A stretch of 5,412 nt of DNA, from positions 1 through 5,412 of the forward strand of contig DASXLL010000224.1 in NCBI GenBank assembly GCA_036496265.1. The letters are read 5' to 3'. Below, one piece after another: positions 1 through 5,412 of the stretch (position 1 is its first letter; every line of letters starts with the position of its first letter). The translations under genes were made by a program, and so were the position numbers. This DNA comes from CAYLLN01 sp036496265 (GTDB lineage: Bacteria; Planctomycetota; Planctomycetia; Pirellulales; Pirellulaceae). The notes under the pieces were generated by a model. The model ran no database searches. It saw only the letters and a list, made by a program, of their open reading frames with translations, and was not told where the DNA came from.

Positions 1-93
1 AAAAACACCATCTACACGCCCTGGTTTTGGTCGTTCATCATGCTTTCGATTCGCCTGCTGCCTGAGGGGATTTTCAAGCGATTATCGCTATAG
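1..93 (+). CDS. C-terminal tail of a probable short-chain dehydrogenase/reductase (partial, 5' end outside window)
   Basis: Reading frame 1 is open from the first base to a TAG at 91-93 and gives 30 residues. They include IYTPWFWSFIMLSIRLLPEG followed by IFKRLSL. An aromatic, hydrophobic stretch, then a Leu-Pro-Glu and a basic FKRL ending, resembles the C-terminal tail of a group of NAD(P)-dependent short-chain dehydrogenases that carry a membrane-associated tail after the Rossmann domain. The catalytic Tyr-x-x-x-Lys and the glycine-rich coenzyme motif would lie upstream of the window, so the substrate cannot be judged. The gene has the same orientation as the acyltransferase gene but lies 248 bases upstream of it, so co-transcription is uncertain. 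The family call rests on a remembered resemblance of a short tail; that this is a real gene end is somewhat surer than the family. Confidence 0.62.
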   Translation, partial: KNTIYTPWFWSFIMLSIRLLPEGIFKRLSL

Positions 94-341
94 CAATTAG
101 ACGCCTCAGGCCGGATATGCCGGTTGATTTGCATCGGCGGCCGGGAATCCTGCTGCCGCGGGTAGATGATTCCTTTTTCACGTCGCCGGCCGCTCCCAGC
201 CCGCGAATAAAGACCGCTACGTTTGCGGCTTCTCCACGCGGCCAATCTATACTTGATTACAAGTCCGCGACTGGACATTTAGTCGAACGACCGCCACAAT
301 CAGTGCGGAATTGGGACGGAATCAGGCCCGAGAGGAAGAGC
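94..341. other. Intergenic region between the reductase tail and the acyltransferase gene
   Basis: This stretch holds no gene I can support. The acyltransferase frame is open back to an ATG at 117, but the extra 75 codons encode a Pro/Arg/Ser-rich sequence with no domain or signal peptide and no ribosome binding site. The best promoter-like element is TATACT at 248-253 (5 of 6 matches to a sigma70 -10 box), with a poor -35 (TTGCGG at 223-228) and an over-long 19-base spacer. A short CCGG-ATATG-CCGG hairpin at 111-123 is too weak to call a terminator. Confidence 0.5.
332..336 (+). promoter_or_regulatory. Ribosome binding site that sets the acyltransferase start
   Basis: GAGGA at 332-336, within a purine-rich run from 331 to 340, lies 5 bases before the ATG at 342. 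Neither the in-frame ATG at 117 nor the one at 375 has a comparable Shine-Dalgarno, so 342 is the preferred start. Confidence 0.6.
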
Positions 342-1550
342 ATGCCACGTTGCTACGTGGCGATTGCCGGAACGATGCAGTCTTCGACGTTCGTTAGCGC
401 CAACGCGCAGCGGCCTAGGTTTGATTCGCTCACGAGCCTGCGGTTCGTGGCCGCGATGACTATCGTTCTGTACCACTATTTCTCGCTGAACACACTCTCT
501 TCAGCGGACGACAAATCCTTGGCCCAGCTCGATCCGGTTTCGCGCGCCGTGGGCGTCTACCTTCATGCGCTGGGCAACGGCTATTTGGCCGTCGGCTTCT
601 TCTTCATGCTCAGCGGATTCGTTTTGGCGCACGCCCATTTTAAACAGCTCGCGGACGGAACCTTTGAGTACGCGCGCTTCCTCAAGCGGCGGTTTTCTCG
701 AATCTATCCGCTGCATTTCCTGGTCACTGTGGCGTATGGCAGTTTGTATCTGCTCACGCTTCGCCTCGGGATCGCGATCAACAATCCAGAGAACTTTACT
801 TGGAGCGCTTTTTTCTCCAATGTATTTCTGCTCCGTGGCCTCAATCTCATCGGTCGCCTGACATTCAACGGACCTGCCTGGTATGTCAGTTCACAATGGC
901 ACCTCTACTTGCTCTTTCCGCTTTTGGGATTGTGTGTGCTGCGCAGCCCATTCAAAAGTATACCCACGCTGTTTGCCGCCATCTTGTTTTTCTTGGCGAT
1001 GTTCATCGGACTCTCGGGCGACAACCTGCTAACGCAGCGCACGTACGATTTCGGCATCCTCCGCGCTATCGCCGAGTTCCCGATTGGCCTTGCGCTTTAT
1101 CAGGTGTTTTGCGATTATCAGAAGTCCGGGTCGAAGATGATTCGCCCCATTCATTTGGCCGGAATGGGACTGGTTGTCATTTTGGCGGCCCAACTCGACG
1201 TCGACGACTCGCTGATTATTCTACTCTTGGCCGGCTTCATTCTCGTCTGCGCCGCAACAAATCTGCGCTACGAACTGAAATGGCTGACGCACCCATGGTT
1301 TATCTATGCCGGCGAGATTTCCTTCGCGATTTACTTGATCCACGTTCCGTTTTTGGCATGCGCCCGAAAAGCACTTCCGATATTGGGGGTCTCCAGCGGT
1401 TCGCTAGCCGAGGGAATCTTTCTCATCGCTTGCGCGCTGGTCCTCGTGCCGACGGCGGCATTCGTGCATAGCTGGATCGAGCGGCCCGCCAGCGAATGGA
1501 CGTGGAACATGCTAAACCGTCCGCGCAAGCGATTTCTTTCCCCGGCGTGA
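342..1550 (+). CDS. Acyltransferase-3 family (OafA/YrhL-type) integral membrane acyltransferase
   Basis: The predicted protein has 402 residues, a usual length for a stand-alone acyltransferase-3 domain. Family members sit in the cytoplasmic membrane and transfer acyl groups (often acetyl) to polysaccharides, lipids or other envelope molecules; the acceptor cannot be told from sequence. Visible landmarks, numbered from the start at 342: RFDSLTSLRFVAA (26-38) opening the first membrane helix, with the conserved His45 in YHYF; FFFMLSGF (86-93); the RxxR motif as R117-F-S-R120 followed by YP; W180-YVSSQWHLYLLFP, the usual W-x-x-S-x-E-x-x-x-Y-x-L-x-P region; RAIAEFPIG (241-249); GEISFAIYLIHVP (324-336); and WIERP near the end (378-382). 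About ten hydrophobic segments alternate through the protein. In the W180 motif the usual Glu is Gln185. The gene ends 75 bases from the convergent SHD1 gene. An unrelated polytopic protein is very unlikely; the acceptor is unknown. Confidence 0.9.
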   Translation: MPRCYVAIAGTMQSSTFVSANAQRPRFDSLTSLRFVAAMTIVLYHYFSLNTLSSADDKSLAQLDPVSRAVGVYLHALGNGYLAVGFFFMLSGFVLAHAHFKQLADGTFEYARFLKRRFSRIYPLHFLVTVAYGSLYLLTLRLGIAINNPENFTWSAFFSNVFLLRGLNLIGRLTFNGPAWYVSSQWHLYLLFPLLGLCVLRSPFKSIPTLFAAILFFLAMFIGLSGDNLLTQRTYDFGILRAIAEFPIGLALYQVFCDYQKSGSKMIRPIHLAGMGLVVILAAQLDVDDSLIILLLAGFILVCAATNLRYELKWLTHPWFIYAGEISFAIYLIHVPFLACARKALPILGVSSGSLAEGIFLIACALVLVPTAAFVHSWIERPASEWTWNMLNRPRKRFLSPA

Positions 1551-1625
1551 GTAAGCTCGAACGCTCTGCGACGACCGAACGCCTCGGTGGGACGAAGCCG
1601 CGACACCTGAGCGGCCCCGTAGCAA

Positions 1626-2897
1626 TCAGTTCGCCGCGGGCCTCGCATGGCGTGGCACCGGCATAGGCACGCTGTCGGGAAACCGAATCGCCATTTGAAT
1701 TCCCCCTTCGCCCTCAAAACCTACGAAGCGGCCGATGAAATTGACGCTGTCGCCCGGAAAGAATCGATGCCAATCGCCTGGGCCGCGCTCTTCATCTAAT
1801 TTGCAAATGATCTTAAATGGCTCGGGTAGTTTTAGCCCAAGCGCCTTCGACCAGTCGGTGTTTTCGTCGGGTTGTTGGCTGAGCGGCACCTCCCAGGCAA
1901 CTTCTCCCACGTAGTCGAAGGATGGGGCCGCTCCCGGAACGGAGTGCGCTCGCGGGTCGTTCGCGATAGCCATGGCTGATTCTAGCTCAGCAAGCTCGCC
2001 CCAACCGAGCTGCCAACCGTCGCCGGTGCGCGTAGCGGTGAGATTTCCACGAAAAGAGTCGAAGCTAGTGCGCCACGGTTTTTGATCCGGCAAATTCGCT
2101 GGCTGAACTGAATGTGGCTCGGCCGACGCATCGGCTTTTGGCGCTCGAGTCGTGGCTGCCCCGTCCGTTGATGACGCGCTTGGTTCATGCATTGCGGCCG
2201 ATCGAGATTCCGCCTCGGTCGCTGCAACGACAGGCAGCGACGGAGGCGCCGCTGGCAGGGCCGCGGATTCCGCTCCCTGTGGCCCTCGCTGAAGCCCACT
2301 TGCGTCCGTCGCGGCGTGCTCTTCGTGCTCCTTTTCGGCGGCCGTTTTCTTGCTCCGGTCTTTGCCCTCGGGTCGGGCCGATTTGTTCGTGCCTGGCATT
2401 CGATCACCGGGAGCGCTACGTTCGCCGGCCGGCCCGGACATGCCGCCCATCGATCCTTGGCCGTCTTTGGCGGCCGCAGCTTTTTCCGCGTCGGCCTTCT
2501 CCGCTTCGTCAACCTTCGCCGCCAGAAACCCGATCTGCTTGACCCGCGCCTGACATTCCTTGCTCAGCTTATCGACGGAAATCGTGCGATCGGTGACAAC
2601 CTGATCCTTGCCGCTCCCCTTAAACACGCGCAGCTTGACCGTCCCCTGCTTCTCATCTTGCTCCAAGTACTCAGCCGTCGATTGGAATTTGCCGGTGGCA
2701 TCGGCCCATTCCTGACGCTGGACCAAGCCATGCCAGCGCTGGGCCAAAAGCTGGTTTTTAGTGTCCTTAGAATTTCTCAGCTCCAAATAGGACTTTTCCG
2801 CCGGTGTGACCGTAGGCGCCGTCTCAGCGGCGCGAGCGATTGGCGTGAGCGCGAAAAACAATACGGCGGCCACCAAACGAGTAGTTTGCGATGACAC
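1626..2897 (-). CDS. Secreted SHD1-like domain protein with low-complexity linker and uncharacterised C-terminal region
   Basis: The predicted protein has 423 residues from a GTG start at 2897. Residues 1-23 form a clear signal peptide: an Arg, the hydrophobic core LVAAVLFFAL, and a likely cleavage after ARA; no lipobox Cys is present, so it is probably exported as a soluble protein. Residues about 60-121 match an SHD1 pattern: R-x-E-W-x-D-A-T-G-K-F, then A-E-Y-L, V-K-L-R-V, and a closing I-S-V-D-K-L-S. Residues about 126-270 are rich in Ala, Lys, Glu, Ser and Pro and are probably disordered. Residues about 274-419 return to ordered-looking sequence with many Trp and Phe, including GEVAWEVPL and FPGDSVNFIGRFVGF; the second could be an OB-like beta barrel, which is only inference. 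SHD1-like modules are common in planctomycete secreted proteins and mostly lack a known role. The frame extends to another GTG at 2945, but that start lacks a ribosome binding site and would spoil the signal peptide. No specific function can be assigned. Confidence 0.85.
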   Translation of the reverse strand: MSSQTTRLVAAVLFFALTPIARAAETAPTVTPAEKSYLELRNSKDTKNQLLAQRWHGLVQRQEWADATGKFQSTAEYLEQDEKQGTVKLRVFKGSGKDQVVTDRTISVDKLSKECQARVKQIGFLAAKVDEAEKADAEKAAAAKDGQGSMGGMSGPAGERSAPGDRMPGTNKSARPEGKDRSKKTAAEKEHEEHAATDASGLQRGPQGAESAALPAAPPSLPVVAATEAESRSAAMHEPSASSTDGAATTRAPKADASAEPHSVQPANLPDQKPWRTSFDSFRGNLTATRTGDGWQLGWGELAELESAMAIANDPRAHSVPGAAPSFDYVGEVAWEVPLSQQPDENTDWSKALGLKLPEPFKIICKLDEERGPGDWHRFFPGDSVNFIGRFVGFEGEGGIQMAIRFPDSVPMPVPRHARPAAN

Positions 2898-2903
2898 GAT
2901 ATT

Positions 2904-2907
2904 CCCT
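2904..2907 (-). promoter_or_regulatory. Ribosome binding site that sets the GTG start of the SHD1 gene
   Basis: On the minus strand AGGG (2907 to 2904, inside GAAGGGAA) lies 6 bases before the GTG at 2897. This spacing and the signal peptide that begins exactly there favour 2897 over the upstream in-frame GTG at 2945. Confidence 0.55.
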
Positions 2908-2983
2908 TCGCAGTCGAGGCGCCGAAGCGCGGCCGACGTCGCCACCGGTAATCAGTTTCAACTAGAGTCCGCCCGCAAAATGA

Positions 2984-4459
2984 TTAGCTCAACGACACGG
3001 TGACCGTCTTCGATTCCGTGTAGGCATCCAGCCCGGCTTCACCAAGCTCGCGACCCAGGCCGCTTTGTTTGAAGCCGCCAAACGGCGCCGCCGCGTCGAA
3101 CACGTCGTAGCAATTGACCCAAATCGTGCCGGCGCGAACTGCCTTGGCAAAGCGATGGGCCTTCGCTACGTCGCGCGTCCAAACCGCCGCCGCCAAACCA
3201 AAATTCGTGTCGTTTGCGCGGCGAATCATGTCGCCAGTATCCTTGAACTTCAAAACGCTCAGCACCGGGCCAAAGATTTCGTCCCGAGCGATGCGCATGT
3301 CGTCTGTCACGTTGGCGAACAACGTCGGCTCGACAAAGTAGCCCTGGCTGCCGACGCGATTGCCGCCGCTGACGCAGCTCGCGCCATCCTGCTTGCCGTA
3401 CTCGACGTACTGCATGATCTTATCGAACTGAGCCTGATCCACCTGCGGGCCTTGCTTCGTCTGAGGATCGAAAGGATCACCGATTTTGGTTCCCTTGTTT
3501 TTCTCGGCCAACCGGTCGACTACGTCGTCGTACACCTTCTGCTCAACGAACAGTCGGCTTCCGGCACAGCAGCATTGGCCCTGATTGAAGTACAGGGCGA
3601 AGTGAGCGCCGTCGATCGCCTTGTCGAGATCGGCATCGGCAAAGATCACGTTGGGACTTTTGCCGCCCAACTCGAACGTCAACCGCTTCATCGTGTTGGC
3701 GGCTTCGCGCTGAATAATCTTCGCGGTCGCAAGCTCACCTGTGAAGGCGACCTTGTCGACTCCCGGGTGCTTGACGATTGCCGCGCCAGCCGTCGGACCA
3801 TAACCGGGCACGACGTTGATCACGCCGTCCGGAATGCCCGCCTCTTGCGCTAGCTTCGCCATCCGCAGACAAGAGAGCGGCGTCTGCTCGGCCGGCTTCA
3901 TCACAATCGTGCAGCCGGCGGCGAGCGCGGGGCCCCACTTCCAAGCGGCCATCAGCGCCGGGAAGTTCCACGGAATGATCTGCCCCACCACACCGACCGG
4001 CTCGCGCCGCGTGTAACAGAAGTATTCGCCGCGAATCGGAATCGTGCGGCCTTGGATCTTATCCGCCCAGCCGGCGAAGTACCGCAAGCAATCGATCACC
4101 AGCGGAATGTCGGCCGCGCGCGCGTCGCTAATCGGCTTGCCGTTGTCGAGCGTCTCGATGGCGGCCAGATTCTCTGCGTCTTCCTCGATCAAGTCAGCCA
4201 GCTTGTACATCAGCGCGCCGCGATCGCGCGCATCCATCGTTGACCAGGGACCGTTGTCGAAGGCCTCGCGCGCCGCGTCGACCGCCAGATCGATGTCTTC
4301 CGCATCCGCCTCCGCCACTTCGCAGATCACTTCTTCGGTGGCCGGATGAATCGTTTCGAACGTCTTGCCGCTCGCCGACGGCAGCCATTTGCCGCCGATG
4401 AAGCATTGCGTTTCTTTGATTTTTGGACGGGCGACTTTCTTCTCCGTAATCGTGGCCAT
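2984..4459 (-). CDS. NAD-dependent aldehyde dehydrogenase, ALDH1/2-like
   Basis: The predicted protein has 491 residues, the normal family length, and oxidises an aldehyde to the acid using NAD(P)+; it lacks a signal peptide and should be cytoplasmic. All main active-site elements are visible: PWNFP with Asn165, KPAEQTP with Lys188 and Glu191 (an acidic residue here usually goes with NAD+ preference), FELGGKSPN with the general base Glu263, FNQGQCCCAGSR with the nucleophile Cys297 (middle Cys), and EIFGPV with Glu394. The triple Cys and the GDPF...KQGPQVD...F stretch resemble mitochondrial ALDH2 and ALDH1 enzymes. The coenzyme loop is unusual: FTGELATAK (239-247) replaces the common FTGSTxxGK. 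The start at 4459 is chosen because TAAGGAG lies 7 bases upstream; the frame runs back to 4579, but that extra sequence overlaps the promoter. The true substrate cannot be named. Confidence 0.95.
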   Translation of the reverse strand: MATITEKKVARPKIKETQCFIGGKWLPSASGKTFETIHPATEEVICEVAEADAEDIDLAVDAAREAFDNGPWSTMDARDRGALMYKLADLIEEDAENLAAIETLDNGKPISDARAADIPLVIDCLRYFAGWADKIQGRTIPIRGEYFCYTRREPVGVVGQIIPWNFPALMAAWKWGPALAAGCTIVMKPAEQTPLSCLRMAKLAQEAGIPDGVINVVPGYGPTAGAAIVKHPGVDKVAFTGELATAKIIQREAANTMKRLTFELGGKSPNVIFADADLDKAIDGAHFALYFNQGQCCCAGSRLFVEQKVYDDVVDRLAEKNKGTKIGDPFDPQTKQGPQVDQAQFDKIMQYVEYGKQDGASCVSGGNRVGSQGYFVEPTLFANVTDDMRIARDEIFGPVLSVLKFKDTGDMIRRANDTNFGLAAAVWTRDVAKAHRFAKAVRAGTIWVNCYDVFDAAAPFGGFKQSGLGRELGEAGLDAYTESKTVTVSLS

Positions 4460-4466
4460 GAATCGG

Positions 4467-4473
4467 CTCCTTA
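4467..4473 (-). promoter_or_regulatory. Strong ribosome binding site of the aldehyde dehydrogenase gene
   Basis: TAAGGAG on the minus strand (4473 to 4467) is a near-perfect Shine-Dalgarno, 7 bases before the ATG at 4459. It fixes the start and excludes the 40-codon N-terminal extension. Confidence 0.8.
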
Positions 4474-4549
4474 TTGCCTGGGAATCGATCCCCGTGACGG
4501 GATTTTGTGGACGAGGGTCGAGCGGACCGCCTGCGGCCCGGACAACAGA

Positions 4550-4579
4550 ATTGTACCGAGTCGGGACAGCGGTTGTCAC
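4550..4579 (-). promoter_or_regulatory. Sigma70-like promoter of the aldehyde dehydrogenase gene
   Basis: On the minus strand GTGACA (4579 to 4574, 5 of 6 matches to TTGACA) is followed after 18 bases by TACAAT (4555 to 4550, 5 of 6 matches to TATAAT). Transcription would begin near 4543 and give a leader of about 84 bases. The leader contains an imperfect hairpin at 4523-4540 (CGG-A-CCG and CGG-C-CCG arms around a 4-base loop). Both boxes and their spacing fit the consensus well, but planctomycete promoters are poorly known, so this is a sequence match only. Confidence 0.5.
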
Positions 4580-4635
4580 CTCTCAGCGTGCTTCGAATGC
4601 GGCATTTTGGCAAGGCTTTCACAGGTCGCCCCGGA

Positions 4636-5412
4636 CTAGCCAACCGGCGGCGTAAACTCAAACCTCCCGCCATCAAACAGCCCGCGGTCGCTCAGCTTGA
4701 GTGCCGGGATCACAAGCAATGCCATGAACGAAAGCGTCATGTACGGTGCCCGCAATTGCGATCCCCAAGCTTTCACAAGTTTATCGAGCTTGCCGTAGGC
4801 CTCGCCGACCTCCTGGCAAGTGCCGGTGGCCATCAGGCCAGCGACCGGGAGCGGAAGTACCTCGGCAACGTGCTCAATGGCGCATGCGGCCGATAAACCG
4901 CCGCCCGCTTCCATCACAAGATTTACGGCTGCGGCGATGTCCGCATCGTCCACGCCCACCGCAATTACGTTATGCGAGTCATGCGCCACGCTCGATGCCA
5001 TCGCCCCGTGGCGCAGCCCGAAGTTCTTGATAAACGCGATCGCCGGTTGGGCGCGCTCGTATCGATTGAGGACAACAAGCTTCAAGATGTCTCGCTCAGT
5101 ATCGCTCCGAATCTGGCCTCCCAAAACTCGCGGCGCGAGCGGCAGCCGGTTGGTAATGAGCTGCCCGTCAAGAGCTTCGATCACCTGCAACTTCGCCGCG
5201 GCACCTGCCGGGGCTTGCACCGCGAGATTCAATGAGTCGAGCCGACTGGCGACGAATTTGTTGACCACGGTCGGCTCAACGCGCGGAATCGTCGTCCGGC
5301 CCCGCTCGGCGACAAGCTCACCGTCGATCCAGGTTCGCAGCACATTAAACGCCGCCAACGAATCGATCTCGATAAAATCGGCCGGATCGCCTGGGCAAAG
5401 TTGTCCAACGTC
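4636..5412 (-). CDS. ade: Adenine deaminase, C-terminal portion (partial, 5' end outside window)
   Basis: The frame is open to the right edge and encodes the last 258 residues before a TAG at 4638-4636. The TTG at 5358 is an internal Leu codon, not a start: the codons before it give GDPADFIEID, the usual run into the beta-sandwich part of an amidohydrolase. Numbered from the window edge, the fragment shows that sandwich (about 8-40), then the adenine deaminase C-terminal domain with SSVAHDSHN (140-148), a GGGL turn (170-173), PLPVAGLM (187-194) and a closing PYMTLSFMALLVIPALKLSD. The enzyme hydrolyses adenine to hypoxanthine and ammonia in purine salvage, in the cytoplasm. Full-length relatives have roughly 570-600 residues, so over half, including the metal-binding His residues of the TIM barrel, lies outside. 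The aldehyde dehydrogenase gene follows after 176 bases with its own promoter. Confidence 0.92.
   Translation of the reverse strand, partial: DVGQLCPGDPADFIEIDSLAAFNVLRTWIDGELVAERGRTTIPRVEPTVVNKFVASRLDSLNLAVQAPAGAAAKLQVIEALDGQLITNRLPLAPRVLGGQIRSDTERDILKLVVLNRYERAQPAIAFIKNFGLRHGAMASSVAHDSHNVIAVGVDDADIAAAVNLVMEAGGGLSAACAIEHVAEVLPLPVAGLMATGTCQEVGEAYGKLDKLVKAWGSQLRAPYMTLSFMALLVIPALKLSDRGLFDGGRFEFTPPVG

Noticed and set aside
111..123. CCGG-ATATG-CCGG hairpin as a terminator for the reductase gene
   Set aside because: A 4-bp stem followed by only a broken T-rich stretch (TTGATTT) is too weak and likely to occur by chance at this base composition.
12..278. Minus-strand open frame of 88 codons covering the reductase tail and the intergenic gap
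   Set aside because: The product is Arg/Ser-rich with no domain, and the frame overlaps the better-supported reductase tail on the other strand; no ribosome binding site was evident.
117..341. N-terminal extension of the acyltransferase from the ATG at 117
   Set aside because: The extension is domain-free and lacks a ribosome binding site, while the ATG at 342 has GAGGA at good spacing and sits just ahead of the family domain.
2187..2894. Plus-strand open frame of 235 codons opposite the SHD1 gene
   Set aside because: Its Arg-rich composition is what an antisense reading of the Ala/Glu/Lys/Ser-rich linker gives; the minus-strand frame has a signal peptide and a recognisable domain.
2933..2961. 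TTGAAA on the minus strand (2961 to 2956) as a -35 box for the SHD1 gene
   Set aside because: No acceptable -10 sequence occurs at 16-18 bases spacing; the region there is GC-rich.
3065..3853. Plus-strand open frame of 262 codons opposite the aldehyde dehydrogenase gene
   Set aside because: It is a shadow of a certain gene whose active-site motifs are all intact on the minus strand; the antisense product has no recognisable motif.
4460..4579. Forty-codon N-terminal extension of the aldehyde dehydrogenase
   Set aside because: It would cover the promoter and the leader, and the ATG at 4459 has a perfect Shine-Dalgarno and matches the usual N-terminal length.
5356..5358. TTG start for a 240-residue protein in the deaminase frame
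   Set aside because: The frame stays open to the window edge and the preceding codons (GDPADFIEID) fit the adenine deaminase family, so this is an internal Leu codon of a truncated gene.

Overview
The window most likely comes from a planctomycete bacterium, probably of the Pirellulales type. The base composition is moderately GC-rich. The most telling gene is a secreted protein with an SHD1-like (Sla1 homology domain 1) module followed by a long Ala/Lys/Glu-rich linker, an arrangement typical of planctomycete secretomes. This assignment is an inference from gene content; there is no rRNA or tRNA here to confirm it.

Left part (1-1550, + strand). The first 93 bases hold the last 30 codons of a gene cut by the left edge, whose tail looks like the membrane-associated C-terminus of a short-chain dehydrogenase/reductase. 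A 248-base non-coding gap follows, with only weak promoter-like sequence. Then comes a complete gene for an integral-membrane acyltransferase-3 (OafA/YrhL-type) protein, probably starting at 342 behind a good ribosome binding site and not at the earlier in-frame ATG at 117. It meets the next gene tail to tail across only 75 bases.

Right part (1626-5412, - strand). Three genes run leftward: the C-terminal portion of an adenine deaminase (cut by the right edge), a complete class 1/2-type NAD-dependent aldehyde dehydrogenase, and the secreted SHD1-like protein. The aldehyde dehydrogenase has a recognisable sigma70-like promoter and a perfect Shine-Dalgarno in the 176-base gap behind the deaminase gene, so it can be transcribed on its own. 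The SHD1 gene lies 86 bases further on with no convincing promoter, so it may be read through from the dehydrogenase gene. Its best start is a GTG at 2897.

The genes do not form an obvious pathway: purine salvage, aldehyde oxidation, a secreted protein of unknown role and an envelope acyltransferase. I see no mobile element, CRISPR array, RNA gene or defence system. The points most worth a second look are the uncharacterised C-terminal region of the SHD1 protein, a Glu-to-Gln change in a conserved acyltransferase motif, and an unusual coenzyme-loop sequence in the aldehyde dehydrogenase.
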